Shown here: positions 1 to 9,346 of the stretch, one piece after another
How the letters are laid out: every line of letters starts with the position of its first letter
Position numbering within the stretch: position 1 is the stretch's first letter
Origin: Tenacibaculum sp. SZ-18
GTDB lineage: Bacteria > Bacteroidota > Bacteroidia > Flavobacteriales > Flavobacteriaceae
DNA: 64,000 bases
Direction: 5' to 3'
Assembly: GCF_002813915.1 (NCBI RefSeq)
Contig: NZ_CP019335.1
Span: 2,587,777 to 2,651,776, forward strand
Notes under the pieces: model-generated
What the model was told of the DNA's origin: nothing
What the model saw: the letters and a program-made list of their open reading frames with translations, nothing else
Databases searched by the model: none
Position numbers and translations under genes: made by a program

Positions 1-1182
1 TTCATTCCTGTTATCACTCGATTATTTAGTGAGGAAGTTTTTGGTGTTTTTATGCTTTTCTCATCTGCTGTTTTGTTACTTAAACCACTGATTTCTTATC
101 AACTTGAACTTGCTATTGTAGTTCCAGAAACAACTAAAAAAGCAATTAATGTTTTTGCATCTTTACTTTTTATTCTGCTTATCAACTCGTTGGTTTTTTT
201 TATTTTAATAATGCTATTCACAAAACAGATTGTTACATTTTTCAATTTACAAAGTCTATCCTACTTTATTTATTTTTTGCCTTTGGCTGTATTTTTATAC
301 GGAGCTTCACTTGCGCTTGAATATTGGAATAATAGGAATGAAAAATTTAAAACTATTGCCAAAGCTCAATTGGTAAAGTCAAGCACCATGAGTATTGGAC
401 AAGTAACTACTGGATTATCGATTAAATCCTTAGGGCTTATTCCTGGTTATTTAATAGGATTGTTATTTCAAATTATTTCCTTATTAAAAAACTCTTACTC
501 AGGTTTACAACAAGAAATACATCATGTATCATTTACTGAAATGAAACAAGTATTGCAACAATATAAAGACATTCCTATTTACAGTACAATTATCAACTTT
601 TCCAATACACTATCTAATGAATTACCAATTCTTTTAATTAGTAATTTTTTCGGTATTAAAGCTACTGGAATTTATGGACTAGCAAGCAAAGTTAGTAAAG
701 CGCCTACAGGAATTGTTCAAAACTCCGTAAGTCAAGTATTTTTCAGTAAAGCAACTCAAATAGTTAATGACCAAGGAGATTTAAAAACTTTTGTTTTAAA
801 AACAATTAAGGGATTAGTAATTTCAGGTGCTCTATTATTCGGCGGATTGGCAATTATTTCGTTCTTTTTTGAATTCATTTTTGGAAATGAATGGAAAGAT
901 GTTGGATTATATACTAGAATTTTGATTCCTTGGTTGTTCTTTATGTTTTTATCTTCACCAATTACTCCTTTAATCACCATTTTAAATCGACAAAAAGTCT
1001 TACTACTTTTCGATATTTTATTATTAATATTTAGGTTTATAGCTCTATTTGTAGGTTTTAAACTTTATGATGACTTAGTTATTTCCTTAATCTTATTCTC
1101 AATTGTAGGAGCAATTTTTAATATTTTTATGATTATTTACTTGATCAATATTTCAAACAAAAAGCAGATTGGATATCAATAG
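1..1182 (+). CDS. Wzx-type polysaccharide flippase, 5' end outside window
   Basis: Membrane exporter of lipid-linked oligosaccharide repeat units across the inner membrane (MOP/Wzx superfamily). The reading frame is open from base 1, and the translated start FIPVITRLFSEEVFGVF matches the family's N-terminal P-x-x-T-R-L-x-x-x-x-x-F-G motif, so the true start lies upstream; the Met at 52 is internal. About nine to ten hydrophobic segments follow. The stop overlaps the next gene by 14 bp, so it is translated in one operon with the CapA-like, amidotransferase and acyltransferase genes. Family is seen; the exact substrate is unknown. Confidence 0.85.
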   Translation, partial: FIPVITRLFSEEVFGVFMLFSSAVLLLKPLISYQLELAIVVPETTKKAINVFASLLFILLINSLVFFILIMLFTKQIVTFFNLQSLSYFIYFLPLAVFLYGASLALEYWNNRNEKFKTIAKAQLVKSSTMSIGQVTTGLSIKSLGLIPGYLIGLLFQIISLLKNSYSGLQQEIHHVSFTEMKQVLQQYKDIPIYSTIINFSNTLSNELPILLISNFFGIKATGIYGLASKVSKAPTGIVQNSVSQVFFSKATQIVNDQGDLKTFVLKTIKGLVISGALLFGGLAIISFFFEFIFGNEWKDVGLYTRILIPWLFFMFLSSPITPLITILNRQKVLLLFDILLLIFRFIALFVGFKLYDDLVISLILFSIVGAIFNIFMIIYLINISNKKQIGYQ

Positions 1183-2299
1183 TATCAATATAACTTTTAC
1201 GGGTGATTTAAATATTTCAGGCGCATTCGAACCAAAAATAATGAATGACAATGAAATATTTTGTAATGAATTACTATGTGAATTCCGACGAAGTGATTTT
1301 GTTATTTGTAATTTAGAAGGTCCAACAACCATAGCCGAATTTAAAAACACCACACAAACAGTAATTAAAAGTCCAAGAGAAACTATAAATTACTTATCAA
1401 AACGAAATATTAAGGTTTTTAATCTTGCTAATAATCACATTTTTGATGCTAATAATGTAGGAATTGATGACACAATTCAAGAGATTGAACAACAAAAAAG
1501 TCTTCACTTTGGAATCAAAAACAATAAAAATGACGCCGTAAAAATCATAGAAAAAAATGGTGTTAAAATTGGGTTGATTGGTATTGCACATACGTTCCCA
1601 AATAAATCAGGAAACTACTCAATTCCTAATAAAAGTTTTACTCGATTAAGAAAGCTGGTCAAAAAGCTTCATTCAAGAACCGATCATATCGTTGTGAACT
1701 TTCATGGTTTTGAAGAATTTACTCTTTATCCTTCACCAATAAAAAGAAAATTCCTTCAAAAAATCGCCAAACTAAAAAAGGTTTCAGTAGTGATTGCGCA
1801 TCATTCTCATACTTTTCAAGGATTTGAATTCATTGAAAAAACACCAATATTTTACTCATTAGGAAATTTTATTTTTGATATTCCTAATCATAAAATGTAC
1901 GACTATGTTGATTCTGCAGCTTTGGTAAGGTTTCAATTTAGAAAAACAGATTTCTCATTTGATTTTGTTCCATTTAGAGTGGCTAATGGATTTGTAAAAA
2001 AATCTAATTATGAAGCTTTCATTAATCACTTATATCAAATCTCTGATTTCAGTAATTATAAACGCACGTGGCGTAAAGAAGCTCATCGAGTATTATTCAG
2101 GAAAAATAATCCCAAAATAGCATCTCAACAAGAAGGTGAAACTCTTCAAAATTCGAATGTTTTCAAGATTCTATTTACCAAAAAATTCTATGAAAAATGT
2201 AAAATGATTTTGGGTGATCAAACAATGTTTTCTCTTTATACCAATGCTGTTTACGAAGAAATATTGAATAAATTCTCATCAAAAAAACGTTCAGTTTAG
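1169..2299 (+). CDS. CapA family capsule/poly-glutamate-type metallophosphoesterase
   Basis: Calcineurin-like phosphoesterase of the PGA_cap (CapA/PgsA) family. The metal-binding motifs are in order: G12-D13, NLEG (48-51), NLANNH (85-90), the NFHG segment (177-180) and HHSH (211-214), all characteristic of CapA. Length of 376 aa is usual. There is no signal peptide, unlike Gram-positive CapA, which suggests a cytoplasmic or membrane-associated role in building or modifying a surface polymer. It overlaps the flippase by 14 bp and is followed 1 bp later by the amidotransferase, so translational coupling is likely. Substrate is unknown. Confidence 0.85.
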   Translation: MDINSINITFTGDLNISGAFEPKIMNDNEIFCNELLCEFRRSDFVICNLEGPTTIAEFKNTTQTVIKSPRETINYLSKRNIKVFNLANNHIFDANNVGIDDTIQEIEQQKSLHFGIKNNKNDAVKIIEKNGVKIGLIGIAHTFPNKSGNYSIPNKSFTRLRKLVKKLHSRTDHIVVNFHGFEEFTLYPSPIKRKFLQKIAKLKKVSVVIAHHSHTFQGFEFIEKTPIFYSLGNFIFDIPNHKMYDYVDSAALVRFQFRKTDFSFDFVPFRVANGFVKKSNYEAFINHLYQISDFSNYKRTWRKEAHRVLFRKNNPKIASQQEGETLQNSNVFKILFTKKFYEKCKMILGDQTMFSLYTNAVYEEILNKFSSKKRSV

Positions 2300-2300
2300 A

Positions 2301-3878
2301 ATGAGAATAGACCTAAAAATAAATAACGGATTTCTTTGGTTCTCGTCTTACAACGTACATTTGAAAGGATATTTCTTTTATGAAAACATTTTTTATGAAA
2401 AACAAAATGCAATTCATAAACTATTAAAGTTTCAATCCATTTCAGAATTCAAAAAAGTAGTTCATCAATTTAATGGAATATTTACTATTGTAATTACCAT
2501 TGACAATACAACTCTCCTAGCTTGTGATGCTACAAGAATTTTCCCGTTGTTCTACGGAATCGATAATAACCAACTTTTAATAACTGATGAAATTGAAAAT
2601 TTTAAATCCAAATTTTATTGTAAAGAATCAGAAATTGAAATGCTTTCTTCTTTACATTGCTTTGGAAATAAAACATTATTTGATGATATATTTATAACAC
2701 AATCTAGTGAATTACTGACGCTGCAAGATGATGACATTGTTCGTTCGGAATTCCTTTTTAGTTATGCTACGAATGAGTACAGTAATGATTCTTACCATAA
2801 TTTAAAACAAAAAACTATCGATGCGTTTGATAATGCTTTCAAAAGATTATCAGAATCTATAAAAGACAAAAAACTGGCATTGCCGCTAAGTGCTGGCTAC
2901 GACTCTCGATTAATTGCTGCTTATTTAAAAAAACTAGAACATAAAAATGTTCTCTGCTATACTTACGGAAGAGCTTCTAGTTTCGAAATTGAAAACTCAA
3001 AAAAGGTTGCTGAAACATTAGGTTTTGATTGGGTTTTCATTCCTTATACTGAAAAATTGATTAAGGGATTCACAAGTTCCAATGAATTCAAAGAGTTTGT
3101 AAAATTTGCAGGAAAATATTCTAGTACCCCAAATTTTCAAGAATACTTCGCTGTTAAGTATTTAAAACAACAAAATTTAATTGACGAAACAACTGTTTTT
3201 ATTTCAGGTTATGCTGGTGACTTACTCGGTGGAAGTCAATTTTTAAAGGTGATTCCTGAAGATTTTAAAACTAAAAAACTTATCGCAACTCTTTATAAAG
3301 AAAAGTTTCATTTTTATAATCACTCGAATGAACAAAAATTAGCACTACAAAAAACCATATCGAAAACTCTGACTCATTTTAATTTTAGTTACTCCGAAAA
3401 ATCGGCACACTCAGTTTTTGAAGATTTTGACATCAAAGAAAAGATTACAAAGTATATTTTTAACTCATCTAGCTTTTACACTTTCTTTGGATATGAAGTT
3501 CGATTTCCTTTTTGGGATACTACATTACTTGAACATTTCAAAAACATGCCTGTTTCATCTAAACTAGAGAAAAAGCTCTTTGACGATGTTTTGGTTACCA
3601 ACTATTTTAAGCCTCTGAATATTCATTTCAAAAACGATTATAAACCAGATGCTAGCCATCTTAAAATAAACCAAATCAAAACTTTTATTAAAAATTTGGT
3701 TCCGAAAAGGGTTTTGTCAAAGCGTTTAGAAAAATCGGATTGGAATAATTATCTATTAATTACAAATGAATTGAAAGAAGAATTATTAAAAAAGAATTTA
3801 CCTTTTGAAATTCCAACAAAAGCATATAATCAAGTTGTAGTTCAATGGTATTTGTATTTTTGTAAAAACCAGATTTAA
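2301..3878 (+). CDS. Asparagine-synthase-like amidotransferase (AsnB/WbpS type)
   Basis: C-terminal ATP-pyrophosphatase domain with the PP-loop SAGYDS (197-202), the signature of asparagine synthases that adenylate a carboxylate before amidation. The N-terminal glutaminase-like half (1-150) is present as a fold, but the chain starts MRIDLK and lacks the catalytic Cys2 of class-II glutaminases, so it may use free ammonia or have another role. In polysaccharide loci such proteins amidate uronic-acid residues; that role is inferred from context. Stop and next start share a base (TAATG), indicating coupling to the acyltransferase. Confidence 0.75.
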   Translation: MRIDLKINNGFLWFSSYNVHLKGYFFYENIFYEKQNAIHKLLKFQSISEFKKVVHQFNGIFTIVITIDNTTLLACDATRIFPLFYGIDNNQLLITDEIENFKSKFYCKESEIEMLSSLHCFGNKTLFDDIFITQSSELLTLQDDDIVRSEFLFSYATNEYSNDSYHNLKQKTIDAFDNAFKRLSESIKDKKLALPLSAGYDSRLIAAYLKKLEHKNVLCYTYGRASSFEIENSKKVAETLGFDWVFIPYTEKLIKGFTSSNEFKEFVKFAGKYSSTPNFQEYFAVKYLKQQNLIDETTVFISGYAGDLLGGSQFLKVIPEDFKTKKLIATLYKEKFHFYNHSNEQKLALQKTISKTLTHFNFSYSEKSAHSVFEDFDIKEKITKYIFNSSSFYTFFGYEVRFPFWDTTLLEHFKNMPVSSKLEKKLFDDVLVTNYFKPLNIHFKNDYKPDASHLKINQIKTFIKNLVPKRVLSKRLEKSDWNNYLLITNELKEELLKKNLPFEIPTKAYNQVVVQWYLYFCKNQI

Positions 3879-4489
3879 TGTTCAGTAAAATCGATTTTTT
3901 AATTTTCGGATGGATTACCAAGGTTTTCTATCCTCAATATTATCGACCAAAGTATGGTTATCAACGATATTATATTTTATTTTTTCACTACATCATTCCT
4001 CAATTCTTTTTCAGACTAAACCCAAAAGTACAATGGCCTGTTCATTTTACATCTAAAGTACTTGCTCCGAATAATATTCAAAAAGGAATTTTATGTGATC
4101 CTGGTGATAATTTGAATAACTACATTCAAGCTAATAATGGAATTATCTTTGGGAACAATATTGAATTAGGTCCGGGTGTATCAATTATTTCCTCTAATCA
4201 CAGTTTTGAAAATTTAAGAGAACATGTGAAATCAGAACCTATTATTATTGGAAATAATGTTTGGATTGGAGCAAATACAACAGTTTTACCAGAAGTAAAA
4301 ATTGGTGATAATGTTATCATCGGAGCAAATTCTGTGGTAACTAAAAATATTCCGAGCAATTCTATTGCTGTTGGAAATCCTTGCAAAGTAGTGGAAGAAA
4401 AATCACCTTACAAAGAAGATTTATCACAAGTTAAATTCAACAGAAAACCTCCAAATAAATATCAGGAGTTTTTACATTCTAACGCTTAA
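3878..4489 (+). CDS. Left-handed beta-helix (hexapeptide) acyltransferase
   Basis: O- or N-acetyltransferase of the CatB/WbbJ/NodL type. Hexapeptide repeats run from about residue 85 to 160 (IIIGNNVWIGANTTVLPEV, KIGDNVIIGANSVVTKNIP) and end in the typical NSIAVGNPCKVV cap; the catalytic His lies in the SSNHSF segment near residue 108. Likely acetylates a sugar of the surface polysaccharide. Last gene of the plus-strand operon, converging with the transferase on the other strand (the two ORFs overlap tail to tail by 11 bp). Confidence 0.85.
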   Translation: MFSKIDFLIFGWITKVFYPQYYRPKYGYQRYYILFFHYIIPQFFFRLNPKVQWPVHFTSKVLAPNNIQKGILCDPGDNLNNYIQANNGIIFGNNIELGPGVSIISSNHSFENLREHVKSEPIIIGNNVWIGANTTVLPEVKIGDNVIIGANSVVTKNIPSNSIAVGNPCKVVEEKSPYKEDLSQVKFNRKPPNKYQEFLHSNA

Positions 4490-5384
4490 AAAAACGAAGT
4501 AATTTCGGTAATTTATTTTGTTTTATTTGAATATACTTCTGAGTTTCTGCACCAAAACTGTAGAAATACTTTGCTATTTGTTTCATGGATGATCCACCAA
4601 AATTGAATTCATCAAACCTAGATTGATATTTATAAATCGCTCTGTCTATTAAATAAGTGTTGGCCCCATTTTTCCGATTTTTAAAATCTGTTGAAGATAC
4701 CAAAATTGAAACTTTTCGATTGTAAGTTATAAAAAAACCAGAAGCTACTAATTTATTTTCTTTATCATAAATTGATAAAACTTCACCTAGATTTCTGTCA
4801 ATACAAGCTGTCATTATTTTGTGCAATCGAATATAATCTTCTTCTTTAATTTTCGAAATTCGCTTTCCGACATTATCTCTGTATAAGTCGATTAAATTCA
4901 TTGGATTATCATTCCAACGCTCTGTTAAATCATTTTTAGTTGCTCGTTGCAAATCCTTTTTTCTATCTCTACGATAGTTTGTTACGATTGATTCATAATT
5001 ATCATTTAAAGAAAGAAATTGGAAGGTTCTTTCTAACTGACAATTTTGAAACATGGAGAATGAATTTTTTGGATTCAATCTACTCTCCACAAATCTGTAT
5101 TCACTGAAGAGTTCAATTAAAAACTCATTTTCATCTTCAATATTTCTTGAATAAATTCCTAATTCTAAAATCCAAAAAGGTAAATAAACATATTTTATGA
5201 AAACCTTTTTCCTACACGGCAAAGGCATCACAGCTTCGTAGTTATTTAAAACTAGTACATTCCAATTATCTACTCCGGCATCTAAATACCAAGAAAAACC
5301 AAATACATTTGATTGTAAAGAGTTGGCTACACAATCATCATACTTTTCAACATCAAGATCTTTCCTTGAAACAATTCGTATCAT
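4479..5384 (-). CDS. FemAB/GNAT-like acyl- or aminoacyl-transferase
   Basis: 301-aa protein with the FemAB/CelD-type GNAT fold that is common in Bacteroidota polysaccharide loci. Visible signs are the acceptor-side N-terminal half, the basic stretch YRRDRKKDLQRA near residues 138-149, the central strand region KVSILVSSTDF and the C-terminal FNFGGSSMKQIAKYFYSFGA typical of the family. Its start overlaps the stop of the upstream deacetylase by one base (same-strand coupling). The acyl donor cannot be told from sequence. Confidence 0.65.
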   Translation of the reverse strand: MIRIVSRKDLDVEKYDDCVANSLQSNVFGFSWYLDAGVDNWNVLVLNNYEAVMPLPCRKKVFIKYVYLPFWILELGIYSRNIEDENEFLIELFSEYRFVESRLNPKNSFSMFQNCQLERTFQFLSLNDNYESIVTNYRRDRKKDLQRATKNDLTERWNDNPMNLIDLYRDNVGKRISKIKEEDYIRLHKIMTACIDRNLGEVLSIYDKENKLVASGFFITYNRKVSILVSSTDFKNRKNGANTYLIDRAIYKYQSRFDEFNFGGSSMKQIAKYFYSFGAETQKYIQIKQNKLPKLLRFFKR

Positions 5385-6688
5385 TAATTCGTAGCAATTT
5401 TCAACATTGATTCATACACTCTTTTCCAACCTTTCCATCTTAAATAATCACTTAAACTTTCGTTATGAAAAAGCGTAATAAAAGTTCCGTTTACTTTTTT
5501 CACTTCTCTTTTCAATTCACTAATTTTTCCTAAAGATTGCTTTGGAGTCAATTTCATGTAATCATTAAGAGTGGTATCCATCAACGCAAATGGAAATATT
5601 TTTAACGGAGTTTGAATCTCAAAATCCAAATCGTAAAAATAAAAAGGGGTACAGGTACTTGCTCTAAAACCAGTATGACTAGCATATCCCATGCTGTAGT
5701 CTTCTGTAATTTCTAAATCAATTAAATTTTGATATGTATCAGGCAACGAAAAACGTAAATAATGTTGTCTTGAACGAAAAATAGGCATGTTAGTAATTCC
5801 TTCCATACGTTGTTTTTCCTCTTTCAATTTTACATTATCATTCATAGTATAATATGACGGATGTAAACCGACGCGAGCATAATCAACCATATCCTTTATT
5901 AATAATCTGAATTTACTTTTAGAAGCCGATACATTAGTATCAAAAGTTGTATAATCTCCAATTAGAAAGAAAAAGATCGTTCTTACATCATATTTCTTCT
6001 TGTAGTTAATAATTTCTTCAAAAGTATTGAAAGGATCCTTTCTCAAATTAAATCTTACTGCGATTCGATCAATTACATTTAAAATATTCAATTTATATAT
6101 GTCTTTCAAAATACCTCCAACTGATCGAATAATACTTTTATACTTATAAGCAAAAGCATTATCAATATCAATGGTTGACATATATTGATATTTTCTTTCT
6201 TCATACTTATAATCAGGAAAACGTTCTTGCAAAGCTTTCTTCAATTTAAAGGCCCAAATATCAACAACAGGTTTTTCTAAAAATCCATGCTCATAAGCCA
6301 AACTTTGCTTTGCAGTAAAACGACCATGTTGATCTTTTATATGAGGCAAATATTCCTCATAGCGAGTTATTAAATAAAAGCTAGCTGAGAAAATATCAAA
6401 CGGAATTGTTGATTTACTTCCTTGAAAGAAAAAACAAGGTATATTGTCCCATTTTGAAATGCTTATTTCCACATCACTTACTCCTTGCTGAAATAATAAA
6501 TCAGTACTTTTTATAAAGAATTCATTTCCTAATGCAACATTGGTGTAGGATAACTTTGGACCGTTAAAAGCTACAAATTCTTCCACTTTTGTGGTGAAAT
6601 CTATTTCAATAGTTAAAGTACGTGTAAATATATGTTTAAATATATATCGAACTCTTGGTGTAACTTTATGTGTATAAATTAATATCAA
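5384..6688 (-). CDS. Polysaccharide deacetylase family protein (DUF7033-type N-terminus)
   Basis: 434 aa. An N-terminal beta-rich region (about 1-130) of the kind found in Bacteroidota deacetylases is followed by a NodB-like domain. The metal-site motif appears as STIDIDNAF (about 170-178) with later HPSYY and LFHNESLSDY motifs supplying histidines. Such enzymes remove N- or O-acetyl groups from surface polysaccharide. It precedes the FemAB-like gene with a one-base overlap, so the two probably act on the same polymer. Confidence 0.75.
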   Translation of the reverse strand: MILIYTHKVTPRVRYIFKHIFTRTLTIEIDFTTKVEEFVAFNGPKLSYTNVALGNEFFIKSTDLLFQQGVSDVEISISKWDNIPCFFFQGSKSTIPFDIFSASFYLITRYEEYLPHIKDQHGRFTAKQSLAYEHGFLEKPVVDIWAFKLKKALQERFPDYKYEERKYQYMSTIDIDNAFAYKYKSIIRSVGGILKDIYKLNILNVIDRIAVRFNLRKDPFNTFEEIINYKKKYDVRTIFFFLIGDYTTFDTNVSASKSKFRLLIKDMVDYARVGLHPSYYTMNDNVKLKEEKQRMEGITNMPIFRSRQHYLRFSLPDTYQNLIDLEITEDYSMGYASHTGFRASTCTPFYFYDLDFEIQTPLKIFPFALMDTTLNDYMKLTPKQSLGKISELKREVKKVNGTFITLFHNESLSDYLRWKGWKRVYESMLKIATN

Positions 6689-6711
6689 TAGGTATTGATT
6701 TATTTGAAAAA

Positions 6712-7122
6712 CTATTCTGCTTTATTTGATAATTTCTTCTGTTTGACAAAAACTCTCATCCAGTAAGTTATGGTTATTAAAACCAAAAATACCAATGTAA
6801 ACTTGAAAACTGACATAATCATCTGATTTTTCATTTGTTTTTTAGAGGCTACACTTAATTCTTCTAGTTGAAGAAATAAGTTTTTATAGTTTATAACTTC
6901 TCCCTGATTATATAATTCACCAATAGCCAGAAACAACAAGGCATCAGTATAATGGTTTATATCATACCCACATTCTTTTAAGGTTATTAAATCTGATTTA
7001 CTGAACTCTTCATTTTTTAAATTAAGTTCTTTGTTAAATAAAATTTCACGGTCGTAACTCTTAGAAAATATACTAATTGAACTAATTAAATAGAAAAAAA
7101 TAAAAATACTTCTTAACCTCAT
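6712..7122 (-). CDS. Small secreted/anchored membrane protein, function unknown
   Basis: 136 aa with an N-terminal signal peptide (MRLRSIFIFFYLISSISIFS), a short helical periplasmic region containing a TDALLFLAIGELYNQGE segment that resembles a TPR-like helix pair, and one C-terminal transmembrane segment (about 105-125) followed by a basic tail. Lies 23 bp upstream of the deacetylase on the same strand and may be first in that operon. No family recognised. Confidence 0.6.
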   Translation of the reverse strand: MRLRSIFIFFYLISSISIFSKSYDREILFNKELNLKNEEFSKSDLITLKECGYDINHYTDALLFLAIGELYNQGEVINYKNLFLQLEELSVASKKQMKNQMIMSVFKFTLVFLVLITITYWMRVFVKQKKLSNKAE

Positions 7123-7171
7123 TATTTAATATTTGAACTGATTCAGAAAAGAGTGAAGTTCTTTATAGTTT

Positions 7172-7861
7172 TCATAAAACTGCCTCATCAGCAAAGCTAA
7201 AATACCTCTTTTTACTAATTATCAAATGATCCAATAACTTAATATTTAAGGTTACTCCTGCTTCTTTAATTTGTTTTGTCAACTCAATATCAGCATGGCT
7301 TGGTTGCATTTTTCCAGAAGGATGATTGTGGCATAATACCATTCCTACTGAAGAAAGTTCTATCGCTCTTTTAAATACCAAACGAACATCAACTAAAGTG
7401 GCGGTTAAACCTCCTTTACTTAATTGATACTTATCTAAAACCTTATTTGCATTGTCTAAATACAATACCCAAAACTCTTCATGTCGCAGGTCACCAATTC
7501 GTTGATACATTAATTCAAATGCATCTTTAGAACAAGTAATCTTGGGTTTTACCTCTATATTTTCGGAGAATTGTCGCTTTCCAAGCTCCAAAGCTGTTAG
7601 AACAGAAATCGCCTTTGCCTCCCCGATTCCATTAAATCTTTGTAATTCTTCAACAGACAAATTTGCCAAGTTACCAAGATTATTTTGAACAGAAATTAGA
7701 ATCCTCTTTGACAAGTCCACCGCACTCTCCTTACGATTACCCGATCCAATTAGTATAGCTATGAGTTCTGCATTTGATAAAGAATTAATTCCACGCAACA
7801 TTAATTTTTCCCTTGGCCTATCTTCAATAGCCCAAGACTTTATATTTAATTTTTCCATCAT
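7172..7861 (-). CDS. radC: RadC family JAB-domain protein
   Basis: 229 aa, the usual RadC length. N-terminal UPF0758 segment and helix-hairpin-helix (RFNGIGEAKAISVLTALELG, about 75-94) precede an MPN/JAB-type metalloprotease fold with the metal motif H178-N-H180-P-S-G and D191. RadC was long annotated as a DNA repair protein; its molecular activity is unsettled. The start chosen gives MMEKLNIKSWAIEDRPREK, which matches the conserved family N-terminus; the second Met is equally possible. Confidence 0.93.
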   Translation of the reverse strand: MMEKLNIKSWAIEDRPREKLMLRGINSLSNAELIAILIGSGNRKESAVDLSKRILISVQNNLGNLANLSVEELQRFNGIGEAKAISVLTALELGKRQFSENIEVKPKITCSKDAFELMYQRIGDLRHEEFWVLYLDNANKVLDKYQLSKGGLTATLVDVRLVFKRAIELSSVGMVLCHNHPSGKMQPSHADIELTKQIKEAGVTLNIKLLDHLIISKKRYFSFADEAVL

Positions 7862-7967
7862 TATAATTGCAATTTGTGGTAAAGATAGTAATTCTTCAAT
7901 TTTCTTAATTAAGATTCTAGGTAGACACTATTTAAATTTTGTTTCTCTCAAAGTCATCTTAAAAATG

Positions 7968-7976
7968 TACCTTTGC
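7968..7976 (+). promoter_or_regulatory. -7 promoter box upstream of trkA
   Basis: TACCTTTGC is an exact match to the Bacteroidota -7 consensus TAnnTTTG, 24 bp before the trkA start. A -33 TTTG is present at 7938-7941, but the spacing is longer than usual, so only the -7 box is convincing. Confidence 0.5.
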
Positions 7977-7999
7977 ATTCTATATTCTTAATTTTTAAT

Positions 8000-9346
8000 A
8001 TGAAAATTATAATAGCCGGAGCAGGAGATGTTGGATTTCATTTGGCTAAACTACTTTCGTACGAATCTCAAGATACATACATTGTTGATTTAGATGGTGA
8101 ACGTTTGACTTACATTAATAATCATCTTGATGTAATCACAAAAAAAGGAGATGCTACTTCCATTAAATTACTGAAAGAAATTGGAATTGGTTCTGCAGAT
8201 TTGTTATTAGCAGTTACAGAAAGTCAAAATACCAACTTTACTATCTCAGTTGTAGGAAAGGCTTTAGGAGTTAAAAAAACAATTGCTAGGATTAAAAATC
8301 CTGAATTTTTAAGTAGTGATGTTGTCGATTTTAAAGACTTTGGAGTAGATTTTATGATTTCTCCGGAAGAACTTGCTGCTGGTGAAATTAAACAATTGCT
8401 TTATCAATCTTCTTTTAATGATACTGTTGCTTTTGAAAACGGACTTTTTAATGTAATGGGAACTACTCTAGGATATAAATCTCCAATTGTAGATTTAACA
8501 GTTAAAGAGGCGAAGGAAAAATTTAATATGGTAGATTTTATTACCATCGCTATTAAAAGAGAAGGAATTGCTCAAACAATCATACCAAGAGGAGATACAG
8601 AATATAAAATAAACGATCAGGTTTATTTTTCTGTTCCAAACTACAGTATTGAAAAACTATATCCTATTTGTGGTAAAGAACATATTGAAATCAAAAATGT
8701 AATGATTTTAGGTGGAAGTAGTATTGGTATGAAAACTGCAAGAAACTTGTGCAAGGAAGATTTTAAAGTAAAGCTCATCGAAAAGAAAAGAGAAAAAGCA
8801 TTGACTTTAGCAGAAGATTTACGTTCTACACTTGTTATTAATGGTGACGGTAGAGATTTAGAACTTTTGGAAGAAGAAAATATTAGAGATATGGATGCTT
8901 TTATCGCCGTTACGGGTAACTCTGAAACGAATATTATGTCTTGTTTAGTGGCAAAATCAAAAGGTGTTAAAAAAACCGTTGCCTTAGTAGAAAATATGGA
9001 TTATATCAATATTTCTCAAACAATTGGAATTGACACTTTAATCAATAAAAAATTAATTGCGGCAAGTAATATTTTCCGTCATATACGAAAAGGTGAAATA
9101 TTAGCACTTGCTAACTTGCACAATGTAGATGCCGAAGTATTTGAATTTGAAGTTCAAGAAAATGCTAAAGTAACCGAAAAACCAATTAAAGACTTACGTT
9201 TTCCTAGAGAAGCTGTTTTTGGAGGAATCATAAGAAATGGCGAAGCACTTATGTCCTTTGGTAATATGCAAATTCAAGCAGGTGATTATGTAATTGTATT
9301 CTGTTTACCTGAAGCGATATCTACTGTTGAAGATCTTTTTAATTAA
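8000..9346 (+). CDS. trkA: Trk potassium uptake regulatory NAD-binding protein TrkA
   Basis: 448 aa when started at the ATG at 8000 (MKIIIAGAGDVGFHLAKLL), which begins directly at the Rossmann strand; an in-frame upstream ATG at 7973 would overlap the promoter box and add a non-conserved tail. Two tandem RCK_N/RCK_C units are visible: GAGDVG (7-12) and the second nucleotide-binding strand MILGGSSIGMKTA (about 235-247). Peripheral cytoplasmic gating subunit of the TrkH potassium channel. The stop overlaps the ATG of trkH, giving a two-gene operon. Confidence 0.95.
   Translation: MKIIIAGAGDVGFHLAKLLSYESQDTYIVDLDGERLTYINNHLDVITKKGDATSIKLLKEIGIGSADLLLAVTESQNTNFTISVVGKALGVKKTIARIKNPEFLSSDVVDFKDFGVDFMISPEELAAGEIKQLLYQSSFNDTVAFENGLFNVMGTTLGYKSPIVDLTVKEAKEKFNMVDFITIAIKREGIAQTIIPRGDTEYKINDQVYFSVPNYSIEKLYPICGKEHIEIKNVMILGGSSIGMKTARNLCKEDFKVKLIEKKREKALTLAEDLRSTLVINGDGRDLELLEEENIRDMDAFIAVTGNSETNIMSCLVAKSKGVKKTVALVENMDYINISQTIGIDTLINKKLIAASNIFRHIRKGEILALANLHNVDAEVFEFEVQENAKVTEKPIKDLRFPREAVFGGIIRNGEALMSFGNMQIQAGDYVIVFCLPEAISTVEDLFN

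Noticed and set aside
7973..7999. Upstream start for trkA
   Set aside because: It overlaps the -7 promoter box and adds residues before the conserved MKIIIAGAGDVG start.
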